Below are positions 52,371-59,709 of a stretch of 64,000 nt of DNA, one piece after another. Positions within the stretch are counted from its first letter, which is position 1; the number at the start of each line of letters is the position of its first letter. Source of the DNA: Streptomyces fagopyri (lineage in GTDB: Bacteria; Actinomycetota; Actinomycetes; Streptomycetales; Streptomycetaceae); NCBI RefSeq assembly GCF_009498275.1, contig NZ_CP045643.1, positions 6,510,001 through 6,574,000 on the forward strand, in the 5' to 3' direction. The notes under the pieces were generated by a model, which saw only the letters and a list, made by a program, of their open reading frames with translations, was not told the DNA's origin and did no database searches. The translations under genes were made by a program, and so were the position numbers.

Positions 52371-53038
52371 TGCGACAGGCCGTTGGTGCAGGCGGCGCCC
52401 GGCTCGGGCGTCTGCTTGCCCTGGACGAACTCGGAGAAGAACGTGTTGACGGCCGGGTCGCTCGCGCTCGTCACCGTGCGCTGCTTGCCCCAGGCGCTGA
52501 GCATGATCGGGTCCTTCTGGTCCTCGACGGGGCTCATCAGGGTGTACGGGGTCTTCTTGACCTTCTCAGAGAGCGCCTTCACGTCGGCGTCCGGGGCCTT
52601 GCTGTTGTACGTCACCCACACCGCGCCGTGCTCCAGCGAGTGCACGGCGTTCATGTTGTTGACCTGCTTGGTGTACACGTCGCCGTTGCAGTTCATCCAC
52701 ACCTGGTTGTGGTCACCGCCGACCGGGGGCTCCATCGGGTACTTCACGGTCTTGGTGACGTGGTTGCGGGTCAGCTTCCCCGACCACGTCCGCACGCCGT
52801 CCTTGCCCGCGACGAAGTGCCCCGAGCCGCCGCCCTTGGAGTCGCTCGCCGAGGTGTCGCTCTTGTCGGACTGCGACCTGACCAGGACGACACCGCCGAC
52901 CACGAGACCGACGACGACGACCGCACTGGCCGTGATCGTGAGGATCCGGGTACGACGCTCCCGGGAACGCTCGGCCTTGCGCATCTCTTCTATGCGCGCC
53001 TTGCGCTGCGCGGAGGTGGTGTTCTTGGCGGAACCCAT
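52367..53038 (-). CDS. DUF3105 domain protein
   Basis: A 223-aa protein. A basic cytoplasmic N-terminus (RKARIEEMRKAERSRERRTR), one membrane span (ILTITASAVVVVGLVVGGVVLV), a Ser/Asp/Gly linker, and an extracytoplasmic DUF3105 domain with GGDHNQVWMNCNGDVY and HSLEHGAVWVTYN. The His and Cys residues could bind a metal or heme. First gene of a pair with DUF305; the pairing suggests one extracytoplasmic metal-handling function. Divergent from nsrR. Confidence 0.85.
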   Translation of the reverse strand: MGSAKNTTSAQRKARIEEMRKAERSRERRTRILTITASAVVVVGLVVGGVVLVRSQSDKSDTSASDSKGGGSGHFVAGKDGVRTWSGKLTRNHVTKTVKYPMEPPVGGDHNQVWMNCNGDVYTKQVNNMNAVHSLEHGAVWVTYNSKAPDADVKALSEKVKKTPYTLMSPVEDQKDPIMLSAWGKQRTVTSASDPAVNTFFSEFVQGKQTPEPGAACTNGLSQ

Positions 53039-53181
53039 GGCGAGTCCTTATGGGGATGGGACGGTCGGGTCCGCTGATCGTAGTGGGGAGAGGGTGCCCC
53101 GAAGGCCGTCAGAGCGCGGAATGTCCGAAGCTGCGCGCTCCCGGACAGCGCCGCCGGTGATTCGGCGCACCCCGCGCAGAT

Positions 53182-53213
53182 AATTTGAACCTCGGATGCA
53201 CATTATTTACGCT
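53182..53213 (+). promoter_or_regulatory. nsrR promoter with NsrR-type operator
   Basis: A 23-bp site (53182-53204) matches 16 of 23 positions of the perfect hmpA dyad at 55065-55087 when read on the minus strand (AATGTGCATCCGAGG...). It overlaps -35 TTGAAC (53185-53190). -10 TACGCT (53208-53213) follows 17 bp later and lies 7 nt before the nsrR ATG. This is consistent with autoregulation by NsrR. Confidence 0.65.
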
Positions 53214-53220
53214 GGTGGAC

Positions 53221-53655
53221 ATGAGGCTGCTGCGCTCCACCGACCTGGCCCTGCGGGTGCTGATGCGGCTCGCCGTCGCGGGGGACTCGACGCCCACGAC
53301 CCGGGAGGTCGCGGCGGACATGGACGTCCCCTACACGCATGCCGCGAAGGTCGTCGCCGAGCTCCAGCACCTCGGTCTGCTCGCGGCCCGCCGGGGCCGG
53401 GGCGGCGGCCTCACGCTCACCGAGGCGGGCCGTACGGCCTCGGTCGGCGCCCTCGTGCGGACCTTCGAGGGCGACGGTGACGTGGTCGACTGCGAGGGCG
53501 CCTCGCCCTGCCCGCTGCACTCCGCGTGCCGGCTGCGGGGGGCGCTGCGGCGGGCCCAGGAGGCCTTCTTCGCCTCGCTGGACCCGCTGACGGTGGGGGA
53601 CATGGTCGCGGCACCGACCGGCCCTCTGCTGCTGGGAATCTCCAGCCGGCCCTGA
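53221..53655 (+). CDS. nsrR: NsrR, nitric-oxide-sensing Rrf2 repressor
   Basis: A 144-aa Rrf2-family repressor. HTH segment TTREVAADMDVPYTHAAKVVAELQ at 26-49; the Fe-S ligands Cys91, Cys97 and Cys103 (CEGASPCPLHSAC) plus Asp8 (STDLALR) match the [4Fe-4S] ligand set known for the Streptomyces coelicolor NsrR. NO converts the cluster and releases DNA. Start at ATG 53221; frames further upstream cross the promoter. Adjacent to hmpA, whose promoter carries a perfect NsrR-like dyad. Confidence 0.92.
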   Translation: MRLLRSTDLALRVLMRLAVAGDSTPTTREVAADMDVPYTHAAKVVAELQHLGLLAARRGRGGGLTLTEAGRTASVGALVRTFEGDGDVVDCEGASPCPLHSACRLRGALRRAQEAFFASLDPLTVGDMVAAPTGPLLLGISSRP

Positions 53656-53729
53656 GGCCCCCGGTACGGGACCGGTGACCGGCGGGTTTCCCGGCGCGCT
53701 GTTCGGTCCCGTGCCCGGCCCTCTCCACC

Positions 53730-53775
53730 CCCCGGCCGTGTGCTCCGCTCCGCCCGGCCGTGTGCTCCGTCCCGC
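53730..53775. repeat. CGGCCGTGTGCTCCG direct repeat
   Basis: The 15-mer occurs twice in tandem-like arrangement, beginning about 53734 and 53755, in the gap between convergent nsrR and hmpA. Possibly terminator-associated. Confidence 0.55.
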
Positions 53776-53801
53776 CCGGTCCCGTGCCCGGGGTTCCGTG
53801 C

Positions 53802-54989
53802 TCAGTCCTGTGCGAGCCAGAGGTCGGGTCCGAACACCTCGTAGTGGATGTCGGCGGCGGCGACGCCCTTGCCGAGGAGCTGGGCGCGGACCGCCCGCAT
53901 GAAGGGGAGCGGGCCGCACAGGTAGGCCCGGGTGCCCGACGCGACCGGCACCGAGGAGAGGTCCGCGCGGCCGGACCGGCCGGCCCCCTCGGCGTCCCGC
54001 TCGTACCAGAAGTGGACCGCCGAGTCGGCGAGCTTGTCCGCGTAGGCCTCGTGGTCGGCGCGCAGGGCATGGTCGGCGGGGGAGCGGTCGGCGTGCACGA
54101 CCGTGACCGGGGCACGGTGTCCGGTGAGCGCGAGCTGTTCCAGCATGGCGATCATCGGGGTGACGCCGATGCCCGCGGAGGCCAGCAGTACGGGCGCGTC
54201 GGTGTCGTCGAGCACCAGGTCGCCGTACGGGGCCGAGACCTCCAGGGTGCCGCCGACACCCACGTGGGTGTGCAGGTGGTTCGAGACCTCGCCGTCGGGG
54301 CTTCCTTCGTCACGCACCCGTTTGACGCCGATCCGGCGCTCCGGGGAGCCCGGGGCGCCGGCGAGGCTGTACTGGCGTATCTGGCGGGCGCCGTCCGGCA
54401 GCGTCACGCGTACCGAGACGTACTGGCCCGCCCGGAAGTCCGGCAGCGGCCCGCCGTCGGCCGGGCGCATCCGGAAGGCGGCGACGTCGGCGGTCTCCTC
54501 GTCGCGGCCCACGACCTCCCACGTCCGCCAGCCCGAGGAACCGGCCTCGTGCTGGGCGTACAGCCGCTTCTCCAGGGCGATCAGCGCGTTCGCCATCAGC
54601 CAGTAGACCTCGTCCCAGGCGGCCGCGACCTCGGGGGTGACCGCGTCGCCGAGGACCTCGGCGATGGCCGCGAAGAGGTGTTCGTGCACGATCGGGTACT
54701 GCTCGGGGGCGATCCCCAGCGAGGCGTGCTTGTGGGCGATGCGGCTCAGCATGACGTCGGGGCGCTCGTCCGGCCGCTCGACGAGGTGGCCGGCGAAGGC
54801 GGCGATCGATCCCGCCAGTGCCTGACGCTGGACGCCCGAGGCCTGGTTGCCGCGGTTGAAGAGATCGCGCAGCAGCTCCGGGTGGGCGGCGAACAGCCCC
54901 TCGTAGAAACGCGCGGCGATCTCGCCGATGGCCGCGCGGACCGCGGGGAGGGTGGCGCGCACGGTGGCGGTGGACTGCTCGGACAGCAT
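53802..54989 (-). CDS. hmpA: Flavohemoglobin (nitric oxide dioxygenase)
   Basis: A 395-aa three-domain protein converting NO to nitrate with O2 and NAD(P)H. Globin domain: Tyr29 (B10), Gln54 (E7) and proximal His88 (HKHASLGI). FAD domain: RQYSLAGA and VSAPYGDLVL. NAD domain: GIGVTPMIAMLEQ and CGPLPFMRAV. Promoter has a perfect 25-bp NsrR-type palindrome, so it is induced by NO. Convergent with nsrR. Confidence 0.94.
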   Translation of the reverse strand: MLSEQSTATVRATLPAVRAAIGEIAARFYEGLFAAHPELLRDLFNRGNQASGVQRQALAGSIAAFAGHLVERPDERPDVMLSRIAHKHASLGIAPEQYPIVHEHLFAAIAEVLGDAVTPEVAAAWDEVYWLMANALIALEKRLYAQHEAGSSGWRTWEVVGRDEETADVAAFRMRPADGGPLPDFRAGQYVSVRVTLPDGARQIRQYSLAGAPGSPERRIGVKRVRDEGSPDGEVSNHLHTHVGVGGTLEVSAPYGDLVLDDTDAPVLLASAGIGVTPMIAMLEQLALTGHRAPVTVVHADRSPADHALRADHEAYADKLADSAVHFWYERDAEGAGRSGRADLSSVPVASGTRAYLCGPLPFMRAVRAQLLGKGVAAADIHYEVFGPDLWLAQD

Positions 54990-55063
54990 CGGAACTCCTC
55001 AAGGGCCAGGACGGAGGCGGAGGGTCGCGGTCGCGGCTCCCTCGTCTGCTCGCCACGGTAATA

Positions 55064-55088
55064 AAACTTGCATCTCAGATGCAAGTTT
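55064..55088. promoter_or_regulatory. NsrR operator of hmpA, perfect palindrome
   Basis: 12-bp arms AAACTTGCATCT and AGATGCAAGTTT flank a central C (55076): a perfect 25-bp dyad. The core matches the TGCATCTnAGATGCA form expected for NsrR. It lies 75 bp upstream of the hmpA start, in an AT-rich patch. Confidence 0.85.
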
Positions 55089-55347
55089 AAATGGCACGCG
55101 GGGAGCACGAGGCCGGGCGTTACGGAGAGCGTGGACGCCGGGCGTTACAAGGAGGCGGGTGAGCAGGCAGTATGGGCAACAGAGCGGGACACCTTCCGTA
55201 TGCGAGGCATTCACGCCGTGGTCGGCGGGCCGATCATGGTCGGCAACGCGCACGAAATGGTGTTGTGGTGGGATGCTCAGGTGCCCCGACCGTCTTCGAG
55301 GCGTGGGAGCAGGCGGCCTGACCAGCAAGGATGGGTGGAAGCGGAAG
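55089..55347. other. glnA2 upstream region
   Basis: 259 bp between the hmpA operator and glnA2. CCGGGCGTTAC is repeated at 55113-55123 and 55138-55148 (25-bp spacing), followed by AAGGAGG at 55149-55155 that is not placed for the glnA2 start. Small frames exist but I do not support a gene. Confidence 0.4.
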
Positions 55348-56709
55348 ATGGACAAGCAGCAGGAGTTCGTGCTCCGGACACTGGAGGAGCGGGACATCCG
55401 GTTCGTACGGCTGTGGTTCACGGACGTGCTGGGCTTCCTCAAGTCGGTGGCCGTCGCCCCGGCCGAACTGGAACAGGCCTTCGACGAGGGCATCGGCTTC
55501 GACGGCTCGGCGATCGAGGGCTTCGCCCGCGTCTACGAGTCCGACATGATCGCCAAGCCCGACCCGTCGACGTTCCAGGTGCTGCCGTGGCGCGCGGAGG
55601 CCCCCGGCACGGCACGCATGTTCTGCGACATCCTCATGCCGGACGGCTCCCCGTCCTTCGCCGACCCGCGCTACGTCCTCAAGCGCGCCCTCGCGAAGAC
55701 CTCCGACCTGGGCTTCACCTTCTACACCCACCCGGAGATCGAGTTCTTCCTGCTGAAGGACCGCCCGCTGGACGGCTCCCGGCCCACCCCCGCCGACAAC
55801 TCCGGCTACTTCGACCACACCCCCCAGAACGTGGGCATGGACTTCCGCCGCCAGGCGATCACCATGCTGGAGTCGATGGGCATCTCGGTCGAGTTCTCCC
55901 ACCACGAGGGCGCGCCCGGCCAGCAGGAGATCGACCTCCGCTACGCCGACGCCCTCTCGACGGCGGACAACATCATGACCTTCCGCCTGGTCATGAAGCA
56001 GGTGGCGCTGGAGCAGGGCGTGCAGGCGACGTTCATGCCCAAGCCCTTCTCCGAGCACCCCGGCTCCGGAATGCACACCCACCTCTCGCTCTTCGAGGGC
56101 GACCGCAACGCCTTCTACGAGTCCGGCTCGGAATACCAGCTCTCCAAGGTCGGCCGCTCCTTCATCGCGGGCCTGCTCAAGCACGCCGCGGAGATCTCGG
56201 CCGTCACCAACCAGTGGGTCAACTCCTACAAGCGCATCTGGGGCGGCTCGGAGCGCACCGCGGGCGCCGGCGGTGAGGCCCCCTCGTACATCTGCTGGGG
56301 CCACAACAACCGCTCCGCCCTCGTCCGCGTGCCGATGTACAAGCCCGGCAAGACCGGCTCCGCGCGGGTGGAGGTCCGCTCCATCGACTCGGGCGCCAAT
56401 CCGTACCTGGCCTACGCCCTCCTGCTCGCCGCCGGTCTCAAGGGCATCGAGGAGGGCTACGAGCTCCCGCCGGGCGCGGACGACGACGTCTGGGCCCTCT
56501 CCGACGCCGAGCGCCGCGCGATGGGCATCGAGCCCCTGCCCCAGAACCTCGGCGAGGCCCTCGCGCTCATGCAGCGCAGCGAACTGGTCGCCGAGACCCT
56601 CGGCGAGCACGTCTTCGACTTCTTCCTCCGCAACAAGAAGGCGGAGTGGGAGGAGTACCGCAGCGAGGTCACGGCGTTCGAGCTGCGGAAGAACCTGCCC
56701 GTGCTGTAA
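55348..56709 (+). CDS. glnA2: Glutamine synthetase-like enzyme, GlnA2 type
   Basis: A 453-aa GSI-fold ligase. GFDGSAIEGFA (around 49-59), HPEIEFFLL, PGSGMHTHLSLFEGDRNAF, NQWVNSYKRIWGG and YICWGHNNRSALVR with the conserved Glu, His and Arg residues bind metal, ATP and glutamate. The C-terminal adenylylation region of true GlnA (NLYDLPPEE) is replaced by EEGYELPPGADDDVW. In S. coelicolor the GlnA2 group is linked to gamma-glutamylation of polyamines rather than ammonia assimilation. Start at ATG 55348 (GGAAG just upstream). An in-frame GTG at 55159 would add 63 unrelated residues. Confidence 0.9.
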   Translation: MDKQQEFVLRTLEERDIRFVRLWFTDVLGFLKSVAVAPAELEQAFDEGIGFDGSAIEGFARVYESDMIAKPDPSTFQVLPWRAEAPGTARMFCDILMPDGSPSFADPRYVLKRALAKTSDLGFTFYTHPEIEFFLLKDRPLDGSRPTPADNSGYFDHTPQNVGMDFRRQAITMLESMGISVEFSHHEGAPGQQEIDLRYADALSTADNIMTFRLVMKQVALEQGVQATFMPKPFSEHPGSGMHTHLSLFEGDRNAFYESGSEYQLSKVGRSFIAGLLKHAAEISAVTNQWVNSYKRIWGGSERTAGAGGEAPSYICWGHNNRSALVRVPMYKPGKTGSARVEVRSIDSGANPYLAYALLLAAGLKGIEEGYELPPGADDDVWALSDAERRAMGIEPLPQNLGEALALMQRSELVAETLGEHVFDFFLRNKKAEWEEYRSEVTAFELRKNLPVL

Positions 56710-56784
56710 GGGCAGGTCAGCGGCACTTTTTGGGAAGCAGTACGCGGGGCTCGCGGTCGATGACCACGGGCCCCGCGGCTGTCC

Positions 56785-57120
56785 TCACCACCCCTGGGCC
56801 GTCGGTGGGCCGTCCGCCCCGGAAACGCGGTCCTCGTACATGCTGTCCACGGCCCTCCGGGCGCGGCCCTCGCCGCTCGGCAGCAGGTGTGTGTACACCA
56901 GGAGCGTGAAGCCAGGGTCCGTGTGCCCCAGGTAGGTGCTCAACGCTCTGACGTTCTCGCCGGCGTCGAGGAGCACCGACGCGTAGAAGTGCCTCAGCGC
57001 GTGCATGCCGTTCTCTCGCGCTGCCTGGAAGCGCTCACCTGGTTCAGGGTCGGCGATGACGCCCGCGACGACGAGCGCGGGCTTCCAGTACCGTTCGGTG
57101 CGCCAGCACGACGTTCCGGG
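56785..57120 (-). pseudogene. Tyrosine recombinase (integrase) C-terminal remnant
   Basis: About 110 codons ending at TGA 56785-56787 encode the catalytic C-terminus of a phage or ICE integrase: HALRHFYASVLLDAGENV (HxxR), YLGHTDPGFTLLVYTHLLP (second His and the Tyr nucleophile). The N-terminal half, including the first catalytic Arg, is missing; upstream residues read in a shifted frame (RFKSPRNVVLAHRT). No att repeats or tRNA are visible. It is a scar of an integrated element between glnA2 and glnE. Confidence 0.8.
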
Positions 57121-57184
57121 GCGACTTGAACCGGATGAACCATGACATCGGCGACCTGTCCGCCCGAAGTGAGAACGAGCCCCG

Positions 57185-57751
57185 GTGAGAATCGTCCCCG
57201 CCCGACCGAGCGACCTGCCCAAGCTGCTGGCCTTCCGGTCGGAGGCCGCGGCGTGGCTCTCGGGTCTTGGAACTGACCAGTGGCAGCTCCCGTACCCGGC
57301 GGCCAAGCTGCTGGAGACCATCGAGGACGGCACTGTCTTCATGGTCCTGGACGGTTCGGTGACGGCAGCGACCATCACCGTGACTCCTGACGCCGAAGCG
57401 GGCCTCTGGACAGAGCGAGAACTCTCTGAGCCGTCCGTGTTCATCAACAAGCTCTCCGTCGCACGGACGCACGGTGGGCAGAACATCGGTGGCCGACTGC
57501 TCGATTGGGCCGCAGACCGGGCCCATCGAGCCGGGGCCAAGTGGCTCCGGCTCGATGCGTGGACGACAAACACGGACCTGCAGGCGTACTACCTCCGCCA
57601 GGGCTTTGAGCACGTCCGTACGGTCCTCGACGGGGGAGCGATCAACGGAGGCCCGCGGGTGTCGGGTTGGCTCGCGCAGCGGTCAACGGACAGGACTGAA
57701 CACGGCTTCGTGGACGAGACTCCGGAGCCGGAACGTCTTGGTGGTGCCTAG
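57185..57751 (+). CDS. GNAT family N-acetyltransferase
   Basis: A 188-aa acetyl-CoA-dependent transferase. VFINKLSVARTHGGQNIGGRLLDWA (around 84-108) is motif A with the Q/RxxGxG/A loop that binds the pyrophosphate, and YYLRQGFEHVRTV is motif B. Substrate unknown. GTG start without a strong binding site. Less GC-rich than the flanking core genes and beside an integrase remnant, so probably acquired. Confidence 0.8.
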   Translation: MRIVPARPSDLPKLLAFRSEAAAWLSGLGTDQWQLPYPAAKLLETIEDGTVFMVLDGSVTAATITVTPDAEAGLWTERELSEPSVFINKLSVARTHGGQNIGGRLLDWAADRAHRAGAKWLRLDAWTTNTDLQAYYLRQGFEHVRTVLDGGAINGGPRVSGWLAQRSTDRTEHGFVDETPEPERLGGA

Positions 57752-57780
57752 GACGAGCGGTGCCCAGGTTCGGAATCTCC

Positions 57781-58335
57781 CTACTGCACCGGCTGTCCCT
57801 GTGGGGGCAAATTTCCCGCGTCGCCGTCAGGAACGATGTTCCGACGCGGCGTCATCTTGCCGGCCAGCCACTCCAGGTTCTCCCACACGCGGGGCTCACT
57901 GTGCCGGCGCCGCTGCTCCTCGACCCAGGGCCGGTAGTTGTTCCAGACGGAGATGATGAGGCCGCCCCATGCTTCGTCGATGACATGTCGGTCGAAGGCG
58001 TCCGTCTGCGCACCGACGGCAAGGAAGTTGAACGTGGTGAGGTAGGACGCGACCAGCTTCGTGGCTCGGTCGTCGCCGGACAGCGAGAGACCGACCAGGG
58101 TCGTAATGGCCCCGTGATCCCGCTCGTGCGGTATGCCCTCGTCGAACAGGGCCTTCCGTCGATCCATGTTGGCCGTGAGGTACTCCATGGTCGCTTGCTT
58201 GCGACGTCTGTCGTGGTCCTGGTCTGTACTGCGGGACAGCATGAGGAGCTGCCACGCCACCGCGCCGAAGGCAACGACGCTGACGAACAGGGAGCCGAAC
58301 GAAGCAATCAGGGACCACCGCTCATACGACGTCAC
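57781..58335 (-). CDS. DUF4760-like membrane protein
   Basis: A 184-aa protein: one N-terminal membrane helix (SLIASFGSLFVSVVAFGAVAW) followed by a charged cytoplasmic helical region (RSTDQDHDRRRKQATMEYL ... VWNNYRPWVEEQRRRH). The layout fits DUF4760 proteins, often found in mobile or accessory DNA. Function unknown. Composition is less GC-rich than flanking genes; likely part of the same foreign patch as the integrase remnant. Confidence 0.65.
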   Translation of the reverse strand: MTSYERWSLIASFGSLFVSVVAFGAVAWQLLMLSRSTDQDHDRRRKQATMEYLTANMDRRKALFDEGIPHERDHGAITTLVGLSLSGDDRATKLVASYLTTFNFLAVGAQTDAFDRHVIDEAWGGLIISVWNNYRPWVEEQRRRHSEPRVWENLEWLAGKMTPRRNIVPDGDAGNLPPQGQPVQ

Positions 58336-58632
58336 GGCCGGTTACCCTACGGAAGGTACACAGATGGCGGTGTCGTTTCTGGCATCTTGGTTCACGTGTA
58401 GAGGGATACGGCCATGCGCTCCGCCGGCCGGTTGTGGGGGAGCGCGCTGCGGGCATGTGCGGTACGGCAAGGCAGGCCGTCGCGTTGCCTCCGCCTGCGA
58501 CGGCCCCAACGCCGTGTGCGAGCAGCAGCAAGCGCGAAGGCGGGAGAGACGCTCTCTGGCTGGCGAGGTCCCTGCCAGGATTCCCCGCCCCCGCCCCCGC
58601 CGCCCGCGGAGCCCGCGGCGCCGACAGGCGCG
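58336..58632. other. Structured non-coding region
   Basis: 297 bp with no supported gene. GCCGTCGC (58476-58483) pairs with GCGACGGC (58497-58504), and other imperfect inverted repeats surround it. The stretch 58390-58560 resembles wording I recall from other Streptomyces intergenic regions (a recurrent element), but I cannot name it. Confidence 0.4.
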
Positions 58633-59709
58633 TCACCTCGGGGAGCGGCCGGCGGTGGTCGGTGGGGGGTTCCGCGTTCGGGCCGGTGACGGGGTGACGT
58701 ACGCGGGGGACACCGCCGCGGTGCTGATGCGCCGCGGCTGTCCCGTGCCGTCGGACGGGACCGTGTAGAGGTCGGCTCCGTAGTCGCCGGGAAGGGCGTA
58801 GACCAGGGTGTGGTCGTCGCGCCAGACGGCCTGGTCGTCGACGCTGCGGGGCTCGGCGACGGGGGTTTCGCGCAAGGTGCGGAGGTCCAGGACGTAGAGG
58901 TGCCAGGGCGCGTCCTTCGGCAGGCCCTTCACCCGCTTCTTGTAGGCGACGCGCGTGCCGTCGGGGGAGAGCGACGGGCACTCGACGTTCGGGTGGAGGG
59001 TGGTCAGGGTGCGGGCGCGCAGGTCGCCCCGGACCAGGTACGTCGTGCCGTGGGTGGCGAGCGTCGCGTAGAACGTGCGGTCGTCGGCGGCGAAGGTGAC
59101 GCCCCAGAAGTTGACGTCCGCCGCGTGATGGGTCCTGCCGTCCTTCACGACGCGGAACGCCTCCAGGGACGGGGTCAGCCGTCCCGTGCGGGTGTCGACG
59201 ACCGCCGCCCGGGTCGAGAAGTTCGTACCCGCGTACGAGTCGCCGCCCACGAACGCCGTCCAGGTGACGTAGCGGCCGCTGGGGGAGACACGGGCGCGGG
59301 ACGGGATGCCGGGGACGTCGTAACGGGCCGTCGCGTGGAGGCGGGAGTCGAGGACGACGGCCCGGTAGGTGTCCTGGACCGGTCCGTGCAGCGACTGCAG
59401 ACAGACCCCCGTACCCCCGGCCGCGTAGAAGCGCAGGCACTTCACCTTCGAGGCCGTCCTCGGGCCCGACGGGTCCGACGCCGGGACCGACGTCAGCTCG
59501 TCGCGGTGCGGGCCCCACGCCATGTTGCGGAAGATCATGCGGCCCCGCGTGCCGAGTGCCACCGGTCCCGCGGTGATCTGCGGGCCACCCGGTACGGCGT
59601 GGTCACGCCGATCGGCGCGGGCCGAGGCGTGCAGGACGGACGCCGTGCCGACGCCCGCCAGCACGACAAGGGCAGAGACCAGCACCAAAAGACGGGTACG
59701 GAGGGTCAT
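58633..59709 (-). CDS. TolB-like beta-propeller protein
   Basis: A 358-aa protein with an N-terminal membrane anchor or signal (LLVLVSALVVLAGVGTASVL) and WD40-like propeller repeats: ARVSPSGRYVTWTAFV, GVTFAADDRTFYATLA, PSLSPDGTRVAYKKRV and AVWRDDHTLVYALPG. It is a binding or scaffolding module outside the membrane. ATG overlaps the MFS stop by 4 nt. Third gene of the phosphoesterase-MFS-propeller unit that starts behind a PHO box. Confidence 0.78.
   Translation of the reverse strand: MTLRTRLLVLVSALVVLAGVGTASVLHASARADRRDHAVPGGPQITAGPVALGTRGRMIFRNMAWGPHRDELTSVPASDPSGPRTASKVKCLRFYAAGGTGVCLQSLHGPVQDTYRAVVLDSRLHATARYDVPGIPSRARVSPSGRYVTWTAFVGGDSYAGTNFSTRAAVVDTRTGRLTPSLEAFRVVKDGRTHHAADVNFWGVTFAADDRTFYATLATHGTTYLVRGDLRARTLTTLHPNVECPSLSPDGTRVAYKKRVKGLPKDAPWHLYVLDLRTLRETPVAEPRSVDDQAVWRDDHTLVYALPGDYGADLYTVPSDGTGQPRRISTAAVSPAYVTPSPARTRNPPPTTAGRSPR

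Noticed and set aside
55172..55321. Small 49-codon ORF upstream of glnA2
   Set aside because: No properly spaced ribosome-binding site and no family resemblance; a chance frame.
55159..55347. GTG 55159 as the start of glnA2
   Set aside because: AAGGAGG is too close to this codon and the added 63 residues are not GS-like; the domain begins at ATG 55348.
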